A stretch of DNA of 17,160 nucleotides from an uncultured Veillonella sp. Its GTDB lineage: Bacteria > Bacillota > Negativicutes > Veillonellales > Veillonellaceae. Location: positions 1 to 17,160 of the forward strand of contig USAV01000031.1 in NCBI GenBank assembly GCA_900552715.1, read 5' to 3'. This document shows, piece after piece, positions 1 through 7,043 of this stretch. The notes under the pieces are model-generated. The model did no database searches. It worked only from the letters and a program-made list of their open reading frames with translations, and was not told the origin of the DNA. Both the position numbers and the translations under genes were made by a program. Position 1 is the first letter of the stretch, and the number at the start of each line of letters is the position of its first letter.

Positions 1-558
1 ATTGCTGAAACAGAGAAATATGCACATGTGACGTATTTCTTCAACGGCGGTAAAGAGGAACCATTTGAAGGCGAGGAGCGCATCCTTGTAAAATCACCTC
101 AAGTGGCAACCTATGATTTACAACCTGAGATGAGCGCTTATGAAGTGACTGATAAGGTTGTACAAGCGATTCAAGATGAAACATATGACATGATTATCTT
201 GAACTTTGCAAACCCAGATATGGTCGGTCATACAGGTAGCTTTGAAGCGGCTGTTAAAGCAGTTCAAGCAGTAGATACTTGTTTAGGTCGCATCGTAGAT
301 GCTATACGCAGTAAGAATGGTCACTTGTTAATTACTGCAGACCATGGTAATGCAGAGCTTATGGTTAACCATGAAACAGGTAAGGTGCATACGGCACATA
401 CAACAAACTTGGTACCGTTAATTTTAATGAGTGATACTCTAAAATCGGCTACATTAGAATCTGGTAAATTATGTGATATTGCTCCCACATTATTAGACTT
501 GGCTGGCATAGATCAACCAAAATCCATGACTGGTCATAGTTTGGTAAAAAAAGCATAA
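1..558 (+). CDS. gpmI: 2,3-bisphosphoglycerate-independent phosphoglycerate mutase, C-terminal part
   Basis: This is the last 185 codons of a gene whose start lies before the window; frame 1 is open from base 1. The enzyme interconverts 3- and 2-phosphoglycerate in the cytosol using two Mn ions and a phosphoserine intermediate. The visible part is the phosphatase-like metal-binding half. NFANPDMVGHTG supplies an Asp and a His of one metal site, ADHGNAE supplies the Asp-His pair, and the His in TAHTTNLVP completes the set, as known for Bacillus-type GpmI. The end, with a GHSL segment just before the stop, is typical of the family. The phosphorylated Ser lies outside the window. Enolase follows 122 nt downstream, matching the common Firmicute gpmI-eno order. 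The family assignment is very secure. Confidence 0.96.
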   Translation: MAETEKYAHVTYFFNGGKEEPFEGEERILVKSPQVATYDLQPEMSAYEVTDKVVQAIQDETYDMIILNFANPDMVGHTGSFEAAVKAVQAVDTCLGRIVDAIRSKNGHLLITADHGNAELMVNHETGKVHTAHTTNLVPLILMSDTLKSATLESGKLCDIAPTLLDLAGIDQPKSMTGHSLVKKA

Positions 559-600
559 TGTAGAGATTTTAGCTTTCACTATATTTATAGTTAATTAGAG

Positions 601-634
601 TGATAAGCCTATATGGTTTAGCTCAATATATAAT
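601..634 (+). promoter_or_regulatory. possible eno promoter (perfect -10 box, weak -35)
   Basis: A perfect TATAAT lies at 629-634, 46 nt before the eno start, but no good -35 hexamer sits 16-18 nt upstream. A 6-2-6 palindrome (ACTATA-TT-TATAGT, 578-591) lies further upstream in the same gap and could be an operator. It has no T-tract, so it is not an obvious terminator. eno may also be read through from gpmI. Confidence 0.3.
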
Positions 635-680
635 GGCTGTCACATGATAGTCATTCTGTTAGATTTTATGAGGTGAAGAA

Positions 681-1964
681 ATGGCAGTAATTGAACAAGT
701 CATTGCAAGAGAAATTTTAGATTCCCGCGGTAACCCAACTGTTGAAGTTGAAGTATGTTTAGAAGATGGTACTATTGCAACAGCAGCGGTTCCATCCGGT
801 GCTTCTACAGGTAAGTTTGAAGCTGTAGAATTACGTGATGGTGATAAATCCCGTTACTCTGGTAAAGGTGTATTAACAGCTATCGACAATGTAAATGCTA
901 AAATCGGTCCTGCCATTATTGGTTATGATGCGACTGAACAAGTAGCAATCGATAACTTGATGTTGAAATTAGATGGGACAGACAATAAATCTAACCTTGG
1001 TGCTAATGCAATTCTTGGTGTTTCCATGGCTGTAGCTCGTGCGGCAGCTGAATCTTTAGATTTGCCATTATTTGCATACCTTGGCGGTTTCAACGCAAAA
1101 GAATTACCAGTTCCTATGATGAACATCTTGAACGGCGGCGCACATGCAGATAATAACGTAGACATTCAAGAATTTATGATCATGCCTGTCGGCGCAACTT
1201 CCTTCGCAGAAGCTCTTCGTAGCTGTGCAGAAGTATATCATACATTGAAATCTGTACTTCATGATAAAGGCCTTAGCACTGCCGTAGGTGATGAAGGTGG
1301 CTTTGCACCAAACTTAGCATCTAACGAAGAAGCATTAGAAGTCATTTGTGAAGCTATTAAAGCGGCTGGTTATGAACCTGGTAAAGACTTCAAATTAGCT
1401 CTTGACTCTGCATCTTCCGAATTCTATGAAGATGGTAAATACAATTTAGCTGGTGAAGGCAAAGTTAAAACAGCTGCTGAAATGGTAGAGTTCTATGAAT
1501 ACTTAGTAGGTAAATACCCAATCGTATCCATCGAAGATGGTCTTGCTGAAGAAGATTGGGATGGTTGGAAATTGTTGACAGAACGCCTTGGCGATCGCGT
1601 ACAACTTGTTGGTGATGATTTATTCGTAACTAACACAAAACGTTTGGCTCGCGGTATTGAGCTTGGTGTAGGTAACTCCATTCTTGTAAAAGTTAACCAA
1701 ATCGGTACTTTAACAGAAGCATTCGATGCTATGGAGCTTGCTAAACGCGCTGGCTATACATGTGTAGTATCTCACCGCTCTGGTGAAACAGAAGATACAT
1801 TTATCGCTGATATTGCGGTAGCTGTAAATGCTGGTCAAATTAAGACAGGTGCACCTGCTCGTTCTGAACGTGTAGCAAAATATAACCAATTGCTTCGCAT
1901 TGAAGAAATGTTATACGAAACAGCTCAATATAAAGGTAATGACGTTTTCTATAACTTAAAATAA
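681..1964 (+). CDS. eno: enolase (phosphopyruvate hydratase)
   Basis: A complete 427-residue protein, the usual length for bacterial enolase. It dehydrates 2-phosphoglycerate to phosphoenolpyruvate in the cytosol. Family landmarks in order are the mobile loop SGASTG (residues 39-44), the GGAHADNN segment, GDEGGFAP with the catalytic Glu, SIEDGLAEEDW and GDDLFVTN with Mg ligands, VKVNQIGTLTE with the catalytic Lys, and VSHRSGETED. The common SIEDP motif reads SIEDG here, a mild variant. The ATG at 681 is preceded by AGGTG at 671-675 with 5-nt spacing. Codon use is strongly biased (GAA, GGT, AAA, GTA), as expected for a highly expressed gene and more so than in the pilus genes downstream. A strong terminator follows 26 nt after the stop. 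Confidence 0.98.
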   Translation: MAVIEQVIAREILDSRGNPTVEVEVCLEDGTIATAAVPSGASTGKFEAVELRDGDKSRYSGKGVLTAIDNVNAKIGPAIIGYDATEQVAIDNLMLKLDGTDNKSNLGANAILGVSMAVARAAAESLDLPLFAYLGGFNAKELPVPMMNILNGGAHADNNVDIQEFMIMPVGATSFAEALRSCAEVYHTLKSVLHDKGLSTAVGDEGGFAPNLASNEEALEVICEAIKAAGYEPGKDFKLALDSASSEFYEDGKYNLAGEGKVKTAAEMVEFYEYLVGKYPIVSIEDGLAEEDWDGWKLLTERLGDRVQLVGDDLFVTNTKRLARGIELGVGNSILVKVNQIGTLTEAFDAMELAKRAGYTCVVSHRSGETEDTFIADIAVAVNAGQIKTGAPARSERVAKYNQLLRIEEMLYETAQYKGNDVFYNLK

Positions 1965-1990
1965 GTTACGTTATATCTAATAATCCAATA

Positions 1991-2016
1991 AGGGCGCCCT
2001 TCGGGGCGCCTTTTTT
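1991..2016 (+). terminator. Rho-independent terminator after eno
   Basis: A GC-rich stem of 7 Watson-Crick pairs (GGCGCCC / GGGCGCC) is extended by a G-T and an A-T pair. It is capped by a UUCG tetraloop closed by C-G and followed by six T. It ends the gpmI-eno transcript and separates it from the pilus operon. Confidence 0.93.
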
Positions 2017-2065
2017 GTATGCCTAAAATAAAAAAGTTTTCGCTTCGTGGATTTTCAAAAATAAA

Positions 2066-2146
2066 AGAGGAATTAAAGATGTGATGTCGAACCATATAAC
2101 GCCATACGCTAGTGTGAGGTAAAAACATACCGCAAGGTATAGGAGG
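2066..2146 (+). promoter_or_regulatory. possible 5' leader of pilus operon: mini-ORF and hairpin next to pilB RBS
   Basis: AGAGG at 2066-2070 precedes an ATG-TGA start-stop (2079-2084). This overlaps a second ATG opening a 12-codon frame (2084-2122, MSNHITPYASVR). Its stop lies in GGTA (2118-2121), which can pair with TACC (2128-2131). That TACC can alternatively pair with GGTA at 2136-2139 in the hairpin ATACC-GCAA-GGTAT (2127-2140), which abuts the pilB Shine-Dalgarno AGGAGG (2141-2146). The layout would suit translational control, but stems are only 4-5 bp and I see no clear promoter in 2017-2065. This is inference only. Confidence 0.22.
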
Positions 2147-2151
2147 TGACC

Positions 2152-3162
2152 ATGTATGTAGATGTAACATTAGACGATATTATTCTGTATGCATTAGAGC
2201 ATCATGTCAGCGATATTCACTTTGATCCAACTAAAAGTGGTGTACAAATTAGATTACGACAAGATGGATTGTTACAAACGCATATGACTGTATCAAATGA
2301 AGAGGCAGAACTTATTATTAACCGTATCAAGGTATGTAGTACGTTAGATATTAGTGAAAAGAGATTGCCTCAAGATGGTCGTTGGGCATGGAGTCATAAG
2401 GATACATCGGTAACAATGCGCGTATCCACATTGCCTAGTCTATATGGTGAGACATTAGTCTGTCGGCTCATGGGTAATGAAGGAAGTCATAAAGATCTAA
2501 AAGCGTTAGGTATGCGTGCAGATATTTTTGATCATATTGAACAGCTATTAAAACGTCCTTATGGATTGTTACTTATCTGTGGACCTACGGGAAGCGGCAA
2601 GACTGCTACCTTATATGCGATGCTCCGCATGTTGAATTTAGAAGAAACAAAGCTTATTTGCCTTGAGGATCCTGTAGAGGCAGAAATTAAAGGAGCCATT
2701 CAAATTGGTATTAACGAAAAAATCGGCTTTACCTTTGCAAAAGGGTTAAGGTCTGTGCTGCGGCAAGATCCAGATACGATTATGATTGGTGAGATTCGTG
2801 ATAAGGAGACGGCGGAGCTGGCTGTTAAATCAGCATTAACCGGACATCGCGTATTATCCACCATTCATACCAATACAGCTATAGGCGTCGTAACGCGGCT
2901 CATGGATATGGGGGTAGAACCGTATTTAATACGCGCCACCTTGATGGGGGCTATTGCACAGCGTCTAGTTAGAATATTTGATGGTACATCGTATCACGGA
3001 CGGACTGCTCTGTTTGAATACTTAGAGATACCTACTAATTTGGCTCAGTGGGATCAATTAGAGGCACATGTATTACTGTCCTTAGAAGATTCTGCCCGTG
3101 AGGCCGTAGCTCAGCATGTTACATCTATAGAGGAGGTGCATCGTTGTGGACTCATGCTGTAA
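2152..3162 (+). CDS. pilB: type IV pilus / competence assembly ATPase (PilB/ComGA/GspE family)
   Basis: A 336-residue hexameric secretion ATPase that powers pilus or pseudopilus extension from the cytoplasmic face of the inner membrane. The N-terminal N2-type domain has SDIHFDP and an RLRQDGLL strand. The motor domain has Walker A GPTGSGKT (about 144-151), an Asp box LEDPVE, Walker B IMIGEIRD (about 210-217) and a His box ending STIHT. It lacks the long N1/MshEN domain of proteobacterial PilB and the Cys-x-x-Cys zinc motif usual after QRLVR, so its size is closest to ComGA. I chose ATG 2152 because AGGAGG at 2141-2146 precedes it by 5 nt; a GTG at 2146 lies inside that site. It is first in the operon and overlaps the next gene by 17 nt. 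Confidence 0.92.
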   Translation: MYVDVTLDDIILYALEHHVSDIHFDPTKSGVQIRLRQDGLLQTHMTVSNEEAELIINRIKVCSTLDISEKRLPQDGRWAWSHKDTSVTMRVSTLPSLYGETLVCRLMGNEGSHKDLKALGMRADIFDHIEQLLKRPYGLLLICGPTGSGKTATLYAMLRMLNLEETKLICLEDPVEAEIKGAIQIGINEKIGFTFAKGLRSVLRQDPDTIMIGEIRDKETAELAVKSALTGHRVLSTIHTNTAIGVVTRLMDMGVEPYLIRATLMGAIAQRLVRIFDGTSYHGRTALFEYLEIPTNLAQWDQLEAHVLLSLEDSAREAVAQHVTSIEEVHRCGLML

Positions 3163-4165
3163 TAGTGAAAGTTTAGAAACTATTGTTGAAGAGGCTATAC
3201 ACTTATCATCAACAGATATTCATCTACAATGTGGTGAGCCTATCTATTTGAGACATGGTGATGGATTAAAGGCCACTCAATTTGTATGTACCACTACGTT
3301 GATTGAAGATATTTTGAGACGTTGTGGTATAGCATCGTATGAATGGCAATCTCTTGATGAGGCTTGTTCCTGTTGTGGAGTACGTATTCGTGTTCATCTG
3401 TATCGAGCTAATCAAACTATATGTGGCACATTGCGCTTATTGTGTCATCAACAACTTAAACTGGATGATAATAGTGAAGGTCAACTCCTACAAAAATTAT
3501 GTGAATCTCATGATGGTTTATTGCTCGTCTGTGGTCCTACGGGCAGTGGCAAAAGTTTTACCTTAGCTTGCTGTATTGATTATATAAATCAAACAATGGA
3601 GCGTCACATCATCACCTTAGAAGACCCCATCGAATTTGAGTTTAAACCTAAGAAATCGTTAATTCATCAACGCCAATTAGGTGCAGATATTAAGTCTATG
3701 TCTGATGGTATTCGAGATGCATTGAGGGAGGATCCAGATGTCATTATGGTGGGGGAACTTCGAGATCGTGAAACCTTAGAGGCTGCACTTCATGCAGCAG
3801 AAACAGGTCATCTTGTGATGGCAACTATGCATACACAGCGGGCTGTAATGGCTGTTCACCGTATGATTTCACTATTCCCTGGAGAACAACAAGAGGAGGT
3901 GCGTAGTCAAATATCACAAGTACTACGTGCCGTTATATGTCAACGGCTCCTTCGATGGAATAAAAAGTTCATTACCATTCGGGATATTTTGCTAAACACG
4001 CATGCGGTAGCGAATTTGATACGTACTCGTAAGGAACCACAAATCATTTCTATTCAAGAAACACAACTACCTATGAAAACACTAGAGATGGCCGTACGAG
4101 ATGCAAAGGTACAATATGGCTCTCAGCAACAACTACATACATTATTGGATCAACAATTATCGTAG
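3146..4165 (+). CDS. pilT: PilT-like retraction ATPase, cysteine-rich
   Basis: A 339-residue ATPase of the PilT/PilU branch, expected to depolymerise the pilus from the cytoplasmic side. The N-terminus has the PilT-style STDIHLQCGEPIYLR. Walker A is GPTGSGKS (130-137), followed by LEDPIEFEF, Walker B VIMVGELRD (199-207), and GHLVMATMHT. Near the C-terminus AVANLIRT (287-294), followed by RKEPQI, corresponds to the PilT AIRNLIRE motif, with Arg-3 and Glu-8 replaced. It contains about 15 cysteines, including CSCC at 74-77, which is many for this family. The GTG start at 3146 is set by AGGAGGTG at 3131-3138 inside the end of pilB, so the two are probably translationally coupled. PilT assignment is good; PilU-like or accessory behaviour cannot be excluded. 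Confidence 0.87.
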   Translation: MDSCCNSESLETIVEEAIHLSSTDIHLQCGEPIYLRHGDGLKATQFVCTTTLIEDILRRCGIASYEWQSLDEACSCCGVRIRVHLYRANQTICGTLRLLCHQQLKLDDNSEGQLLQKLCESHDGLLLVCGPTGSGKSFTLACCIDYINQTMERHIITLEDPIEFEFKPKKSLIHQRQLGADIKSMSDGIRDALREDPDVIMVGELRDRETLEAALHAAETGHLVMATMHTQRAVMAVHRMISLFPGEQQEEVRSQISQVLRAVICQRLLRWNKKFITIRDILLNTHAVANLIRTRKEPQIISIQETQLPMKTLEMAVRDAKVQYGSQQQLHTLLDQQLS

Positions 4166-4173
4166 GTGAAGGT

Positions 4174-5349
4174 ATGGAGGCTTATGAATATGTCGTAAAA
4201 GATGAGAATAATGAAACGATAAAAGGTTTAATATGGGCGGATTCAGAACAGGAGGTTGGCACACGGTTAAAACGAGATGGCTATAAGATTTATAAAATCA
4301 CTTTACAAGTAAATAAGAAGAAACATAAGTGGAATCATACTATGGTGGTAGATGTAACCTATCAATTAGGACTACTCATCGAATCTGGCGTGCCTTTACG
4401 ACGAGCATTACAGTTATTATGTCATGGAAAGAGAGGCCTTTTGTATACAGCCTTATATGAATCGATTGAGCGAGGTCAAACGTTATCTCAAGCATTGCGA
4501 AGTGAAGGTTGCCCTGCCATTGCACTGGCTTTATTGGAAAGTGGAGAGGCTGCAGGTACATTAGGAGAAAGCTTGCAATATATATCACGTCACTATGATT
4601 GGGAGCGACAGGTACGGCAAAAGGTTATCAGTGCTATTTCTTATCCATTATTTTTACTTGTATTAATGAATATTTTTTTTCTTGTTACCATCTTATTTAT
4701 TATTCCATCCTTTGAAAAGGTTTTTACTACCATGCATATTACATTACCAGTGATGACGCGAGCCCTCTTTGCATTAGGACAAGGGCTAAAGAATCATCCC
4801 ATAGTGGTTGTTATTTTGCATTGTGTAGGCCTAGGGGCAATGGTCTTTGCATATCATCAACATAGTATAAAACGCAAAGTACATCGTTGGCTTTGGCAGT
4901 TGGCTCACCAATACCAATGGATGACCTGCATTTACTATACAAGTATGTTAAAAGTTTGGGCGCTTTTGTTAGATTCTGGAATTTCTATTATTAACACTAT
5001 GAATATTACAAGACCTTTATGGGGCAATATGTATGGTGCCGAATGTAGTGAAAAGGTAGAGGCAAAATTATTATCAGGCCATTCTTTTGAAGAGAGTCTG
5101 AGAACTGAGAATATTGGAAATTCCTTTATATGGCAAATGATCTCTATTGGAGAAGAAAGTGGGGAACTTGTAAAGATGTTAGAGCATTGTGGACATTATT
5201 ATGAATCTATACTTTCAAAATATATTGCCCGTCTTGAGAGACTATTAGAACCAATTTTATTGACCTTGATGGGGATTGGTGTAGCCGTTTTGGTTGTGTC
5301 TGTTATGTATCCGTTGTTTACGTCTATTGCTAAGTTGGGAGGACAATAG
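4174..5349 (+). CDS. pilC: type IV pilus inner-membrane platform protein (PilC/GspF family)
   Basis: A 391-residue polytopic protein, about the usual family size, that links the ATPases to pilin polymerisation. Residues 1-45 match the small GspF N-terminal module (YEYVVKDENNE...GLIWADSEQEV). Two GspF cytoplasmic repeats follow at about 57-155 and 245-355; each has the ESGV/DSGI and ESGEAAGTL/GEESGEL signatures. Predicted membrane spans are at about 157-178, 209-227 and 361-383. The ATG at 4174 has AGGTG 5 nt upstream and lies 8 nt after the pilT stop. Eight consecutive T (4673-4680) lie in the codons of the first membrane span and could be a slippage site. Assignment is secure. Confidence 0.93.
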   Translation: MEAYEYVVKDENNETIKGLIWADSEQEVGTRLKRDGYKIYKITLQVNKKKHKWNHTMVVDVTYQLGLLIESGVPLRRALQLLCHGKRGLLYTALYESIERGQTLSQALRSEGCPAIALALLESGEAAGTLGESLQYISRHYDWERQVRQKVISAISYPLFLLVLMNIFFLVTILFIIPSFEKVFTTMHITLPVMTRALFALGQGLKNHPIVVVILHCVGLGAMVFAYHQHSIKRKVHRWLWQLAHQYQWMTCIYYTSMLKVWALLLDSGISIINTMNITRPLWGNMYGAECSEKVEAKLLSGHSFEESLRTENIGNSFIWQMISIGEESGELVKMLEHCGHYYESILSKYIARLERLLEPILLTLMGIGVAVLVVSVMYPLFTSIAKLGGQ

Positions 5350-5421
5350 CTATTTATAGTTAGCACAATAGAGGTCAATAGTAATGGATAGATGTTATTT
5401 AATCATTATAAGGAGGATATT

Positions 5422-5868
5422 ATGAGTTCTGTTATACATATGGTTCATGGTTTAAATTCTCGATTAGAACTATGTGGTCAATGGGTTTTAGACCACTTAC
5501 ATATTTCTCGGGTTCGGGAAAATCTCAAGAAGTCGAGAAAAGGGGGCTTTACCCTTGTTGAGTTAATGGTTGTAGTAGCCGTTATTGCCATATTGGCAGC
5601 TATTGCGATGCCACAATTCTTATCGGCTGCTGACAGAGCACGAAATGCGAAGGAAACGGCAGATATTCAAATAATTAAAAATGCAACGCAGCTCTATATG
5701 ATCGACAAAAATGTAGATACACCACCAACTGTAGAAAATCTATATAAAGAAGGTTATCTTACAGAACATGTTAAGACTGCAAAGGATAAGGAATATACCA
5801 TTACTTACGAAGTGGTTAATGGCGGTACTGCAAAAGCAGTTGTAGTTAAAGCACCTGATGCACCTTAA
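5422..5868 (+). CDS. major type IV pilin-like prepilin with an unusually long leader
   Basis: A 148-residue class III signal protein. The processing site is RKGG^FTLVELMVV with Glu at mature position 5, followed by a hydrophobic helix and PQF, as in ComGC and type IVa pilins. The mature part is only 106 residues, and a linear C-terminal domain ends KAPDAP. The leader is 42 residues if the ATG at 5422 is used; AAGGAGG at 5410-5416 sits 5 nt before it and is the best site. No in-frame ATG, GTG or TTG occurs between leader residue 7 and the cleavage site, so the leader cannot be shortened to the usual 5-30 residues. A further in-frame ATG at 5392 has no good ribosome site. It probably forms the main shaft. 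A repeat-bearing gap follows. Confidence 0.88.
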   Translation: MSSVIHMVHGLNSRLELCGQWVLDHLHISRVRENLKKSRKGGFTLVELMVVVAVIAILAAIAMPQFLSAADRARNAKETADIQIIKNATQLYMIDKNVDTPPTVENLYKEGYLTEHVKTAKDKEYTITYEVVNGGTAKAVVVKAPDAP

Positions 5869-5943
5869 CGTAACTTATATCTAGAATTTAGCATCTAGCA
5901 TCTAATATCAGTATCAAGTAACTAGTATTTAGTATTTAGTATT
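5868..5943 (+). repeat. degenerate heptamer tandem repeat behind the pilin gene
   Basis: From the last base of the pilin stop codon the sequence reads as about eleven 7-nt units (one is 6 nt). They include TAGCATC twice and TAGTATT three times in tandem, with variants TAGAATT, TAATATC, TTATATC, AAGTAAC and ACGTAAC. The units share a TA start at 7-nt spacing. The rest of the gap (5944-6053) is AT-rich. It holds one imperfect hairpin at 6003-6035 (ATCAA/TTGAT with inner TAGAT/ATCTA) and no clear terminator or promoter. Confidence 0.7.
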
Positions 5944-6053
5944 TAATGTGCATGTATTAATGATAGGAATGTAGTTTTAGGTTTTCATATATATGTAGTT
6001 ATATCAATCGTTAGATTTACATATCTATAGTTGATTGTATGGAAGGACAAGGT

Positions 6054-6620
6054 ATGAAAGGGACGCATTATGTTATAGCCCTGATCGTGTATATAGCATC
6101 CATAGTACTACCTATTATAGTTTCATCCCAGGTAATATCCTTTATTCACGTTGCTTTGTATGCTGTATTTTCACTCATCATCATAGCAGGTGCTACCATC
6201 GATATGCATTACTATATATTGCCTGATGAAGGGGCGTTAGTGCTTGTTTTAGGTGGTATAGTGTATAGCTTTATAAATGATAAGTCTATGCTTATAACGA
6301 TTATAAGTGTTATGAGTGTAGGTGCTATTACATATGGACTTCGTCTTATGAGTTATAAAGGTTTTGGACTAGGCGATGTGAAATGGTTTTCTGCTATTGC
6401 CATGTGGCTTACGCCCTGGGAGATTGTATGCTTCTTTTACGTAGCCTTTTGTGTTGGTTCTCTCTATCTCTTACTAACAAGCTATCGTAATCGATACATT
6501 CCATTTGGTCCCTTTCTATGCTTTGGTGGTTGGTGTGCCTTACATGGCGGATCCTATATGGAGGTGTTGTACCAATGGTTAAGGCACAACCTGTACATCA
6601 TCAATACGGCTCTTTGTTAG
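6054..6620 (+). CDS. pilD: short prepilin peptidase (A24 family) without the N-methyltransferase domain
   Basis: A 188-residue polytopic membrane protein. The A24 aspartyl protease core is present: TIDMHYYILPDEG carries the first catalytic Asp (D50) and GFGLGDVKW carries the second (D108), in hydrophobic surroundings with about six membrane spans. It would cleave the class III leaders of the adjacent prepilins at the inner membrane. The N-terminal PF06750-type domain with paired CxxC motifs, which in PilD/GspO/ComC carries out N-methylation, is absent, so the protein resembles the protease half only. I prefer ATG 6054, because GGAAGGA at 6041-6047 lies 6 nt upstream. An in-frame ATG at 6039 would add five residues but has no ribosome site. 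The 3' end overlaps the next gene by 46 nt. Confidence 0.85.
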   Translation: MKGTHYVIALIVYIASIVLPIIVSSQVISFIHVALYAVFSLIIIAGATIDMHYYILPDEGALVLVLGGIVYSFINDKSMLITIISVMSVGAITYGLRLMSYKGFGLGDVKWFSAIAMWLTPWEIVCFFYVAFCVGSLYLLLTSYRNRYIPFGPFLCFGGWCALHGGSYMEVLYQWLRHNLYIINTALC

Positions 6621-7036
6621 CTGAGTGGATTATTGCGATTAGTTTATTTTTACTTCTTATTTCTATGTCTTTGCCCATTGTAACAACGCCTAGCCGTTAC
6701 ACTCTAAATGGAAGTACTCAAGAAGTAGTATATATGTTAAAAAAGGTTCAACTTTGGTCTATGCTAGGGCATAAGTCTAATGGAAAAGGGCGTATGTTAT
6801 TCATATTAAATAAAGATAGCTATACCTTAGAGGAGGATGCTCATCATCATACAGTTAATATATCCTTACCTGTAGGGATTGAAAATGTACAACCCTTAAC
6901 GGTTATCTCTTTTTCTTCTCTAGGATTACCTTATGATGGAACGGAACTTATTTTACGAGATCGAGAAAGTGGTGAGAGAAATCGTATATGGATATCTGTA
7001 CAGACGGGACGTATTCGATGGGAAGAAGTCCATTAA
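6575..7036 (+). CDS. minor pilin / pseudopilin (GspH/ComGD-like)
   Basis: A 153-residue prepilin-like protein. A 12-residue leader ends HHQYG, and the mature N-terminus would be SLLAEWIIAISLFLLLISM. This keeps Glu at position 5 but has Ser instead of Phe at position 1. The rest is soluble and ends ISVQTGRIRWEE, a beta-rich close typical of GspH/FimT-like minor pilins. The ATG at 6575 follows GGAGG at 6560-6564 with 10-nt spacing, inside the end of the peptidase gene, indicating translational coupling. It is the first of four consecutive minor pilins, the position of GspH/FimT in related operons. The exact subfamily is inferred from position and shape rather than from strong motifs. Confidence 0.72.
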   Translation: MVKAQPVHHQYGSLLAEWIIAISLFLLLISMSLPIVTTPSRYTLNGSTQEVVYMLKKVQLWSMLGHKSNGKGRMLFILNKDSYTLEEDAHHHTVNISLPVGIENVQPLTVISFSSLGLPYDGTELILRDRESGERNRIWISVQTGRIRWEEVH

Positions 7037-7043
7037 GGGCTTT

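Noticed and set aside
923..1165. Minus-strand open frame opposite eno (and similar ones at 321-509, 1493-1681, 7642-7902, 8178-8441, 10960-11250)
   Set aside because: They lie opposite well-supported genes, show no recognisable motif or ribosome site, and arise from the codon bias of the true strand.
3339..3566. 75-codon + frame inside pilT
   Set aside because: A shadow of the PilT frame, Cys/Val-rich with no supporting start.
5868..5943. Heptamer array as a CRISPR or att site
   Set aside because: Units are 7 nt with no spacers, and there are no cas, integrase or tRNA sequences nearby.
6035..6226. 63-codon + frame overlapping the peptidase gene start
   Set aside because: It lies within the first part of the A24 peptidase in another frame and has no ribosome site or family motif. 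The peptidase frame carries the catalytic Asp motifs.
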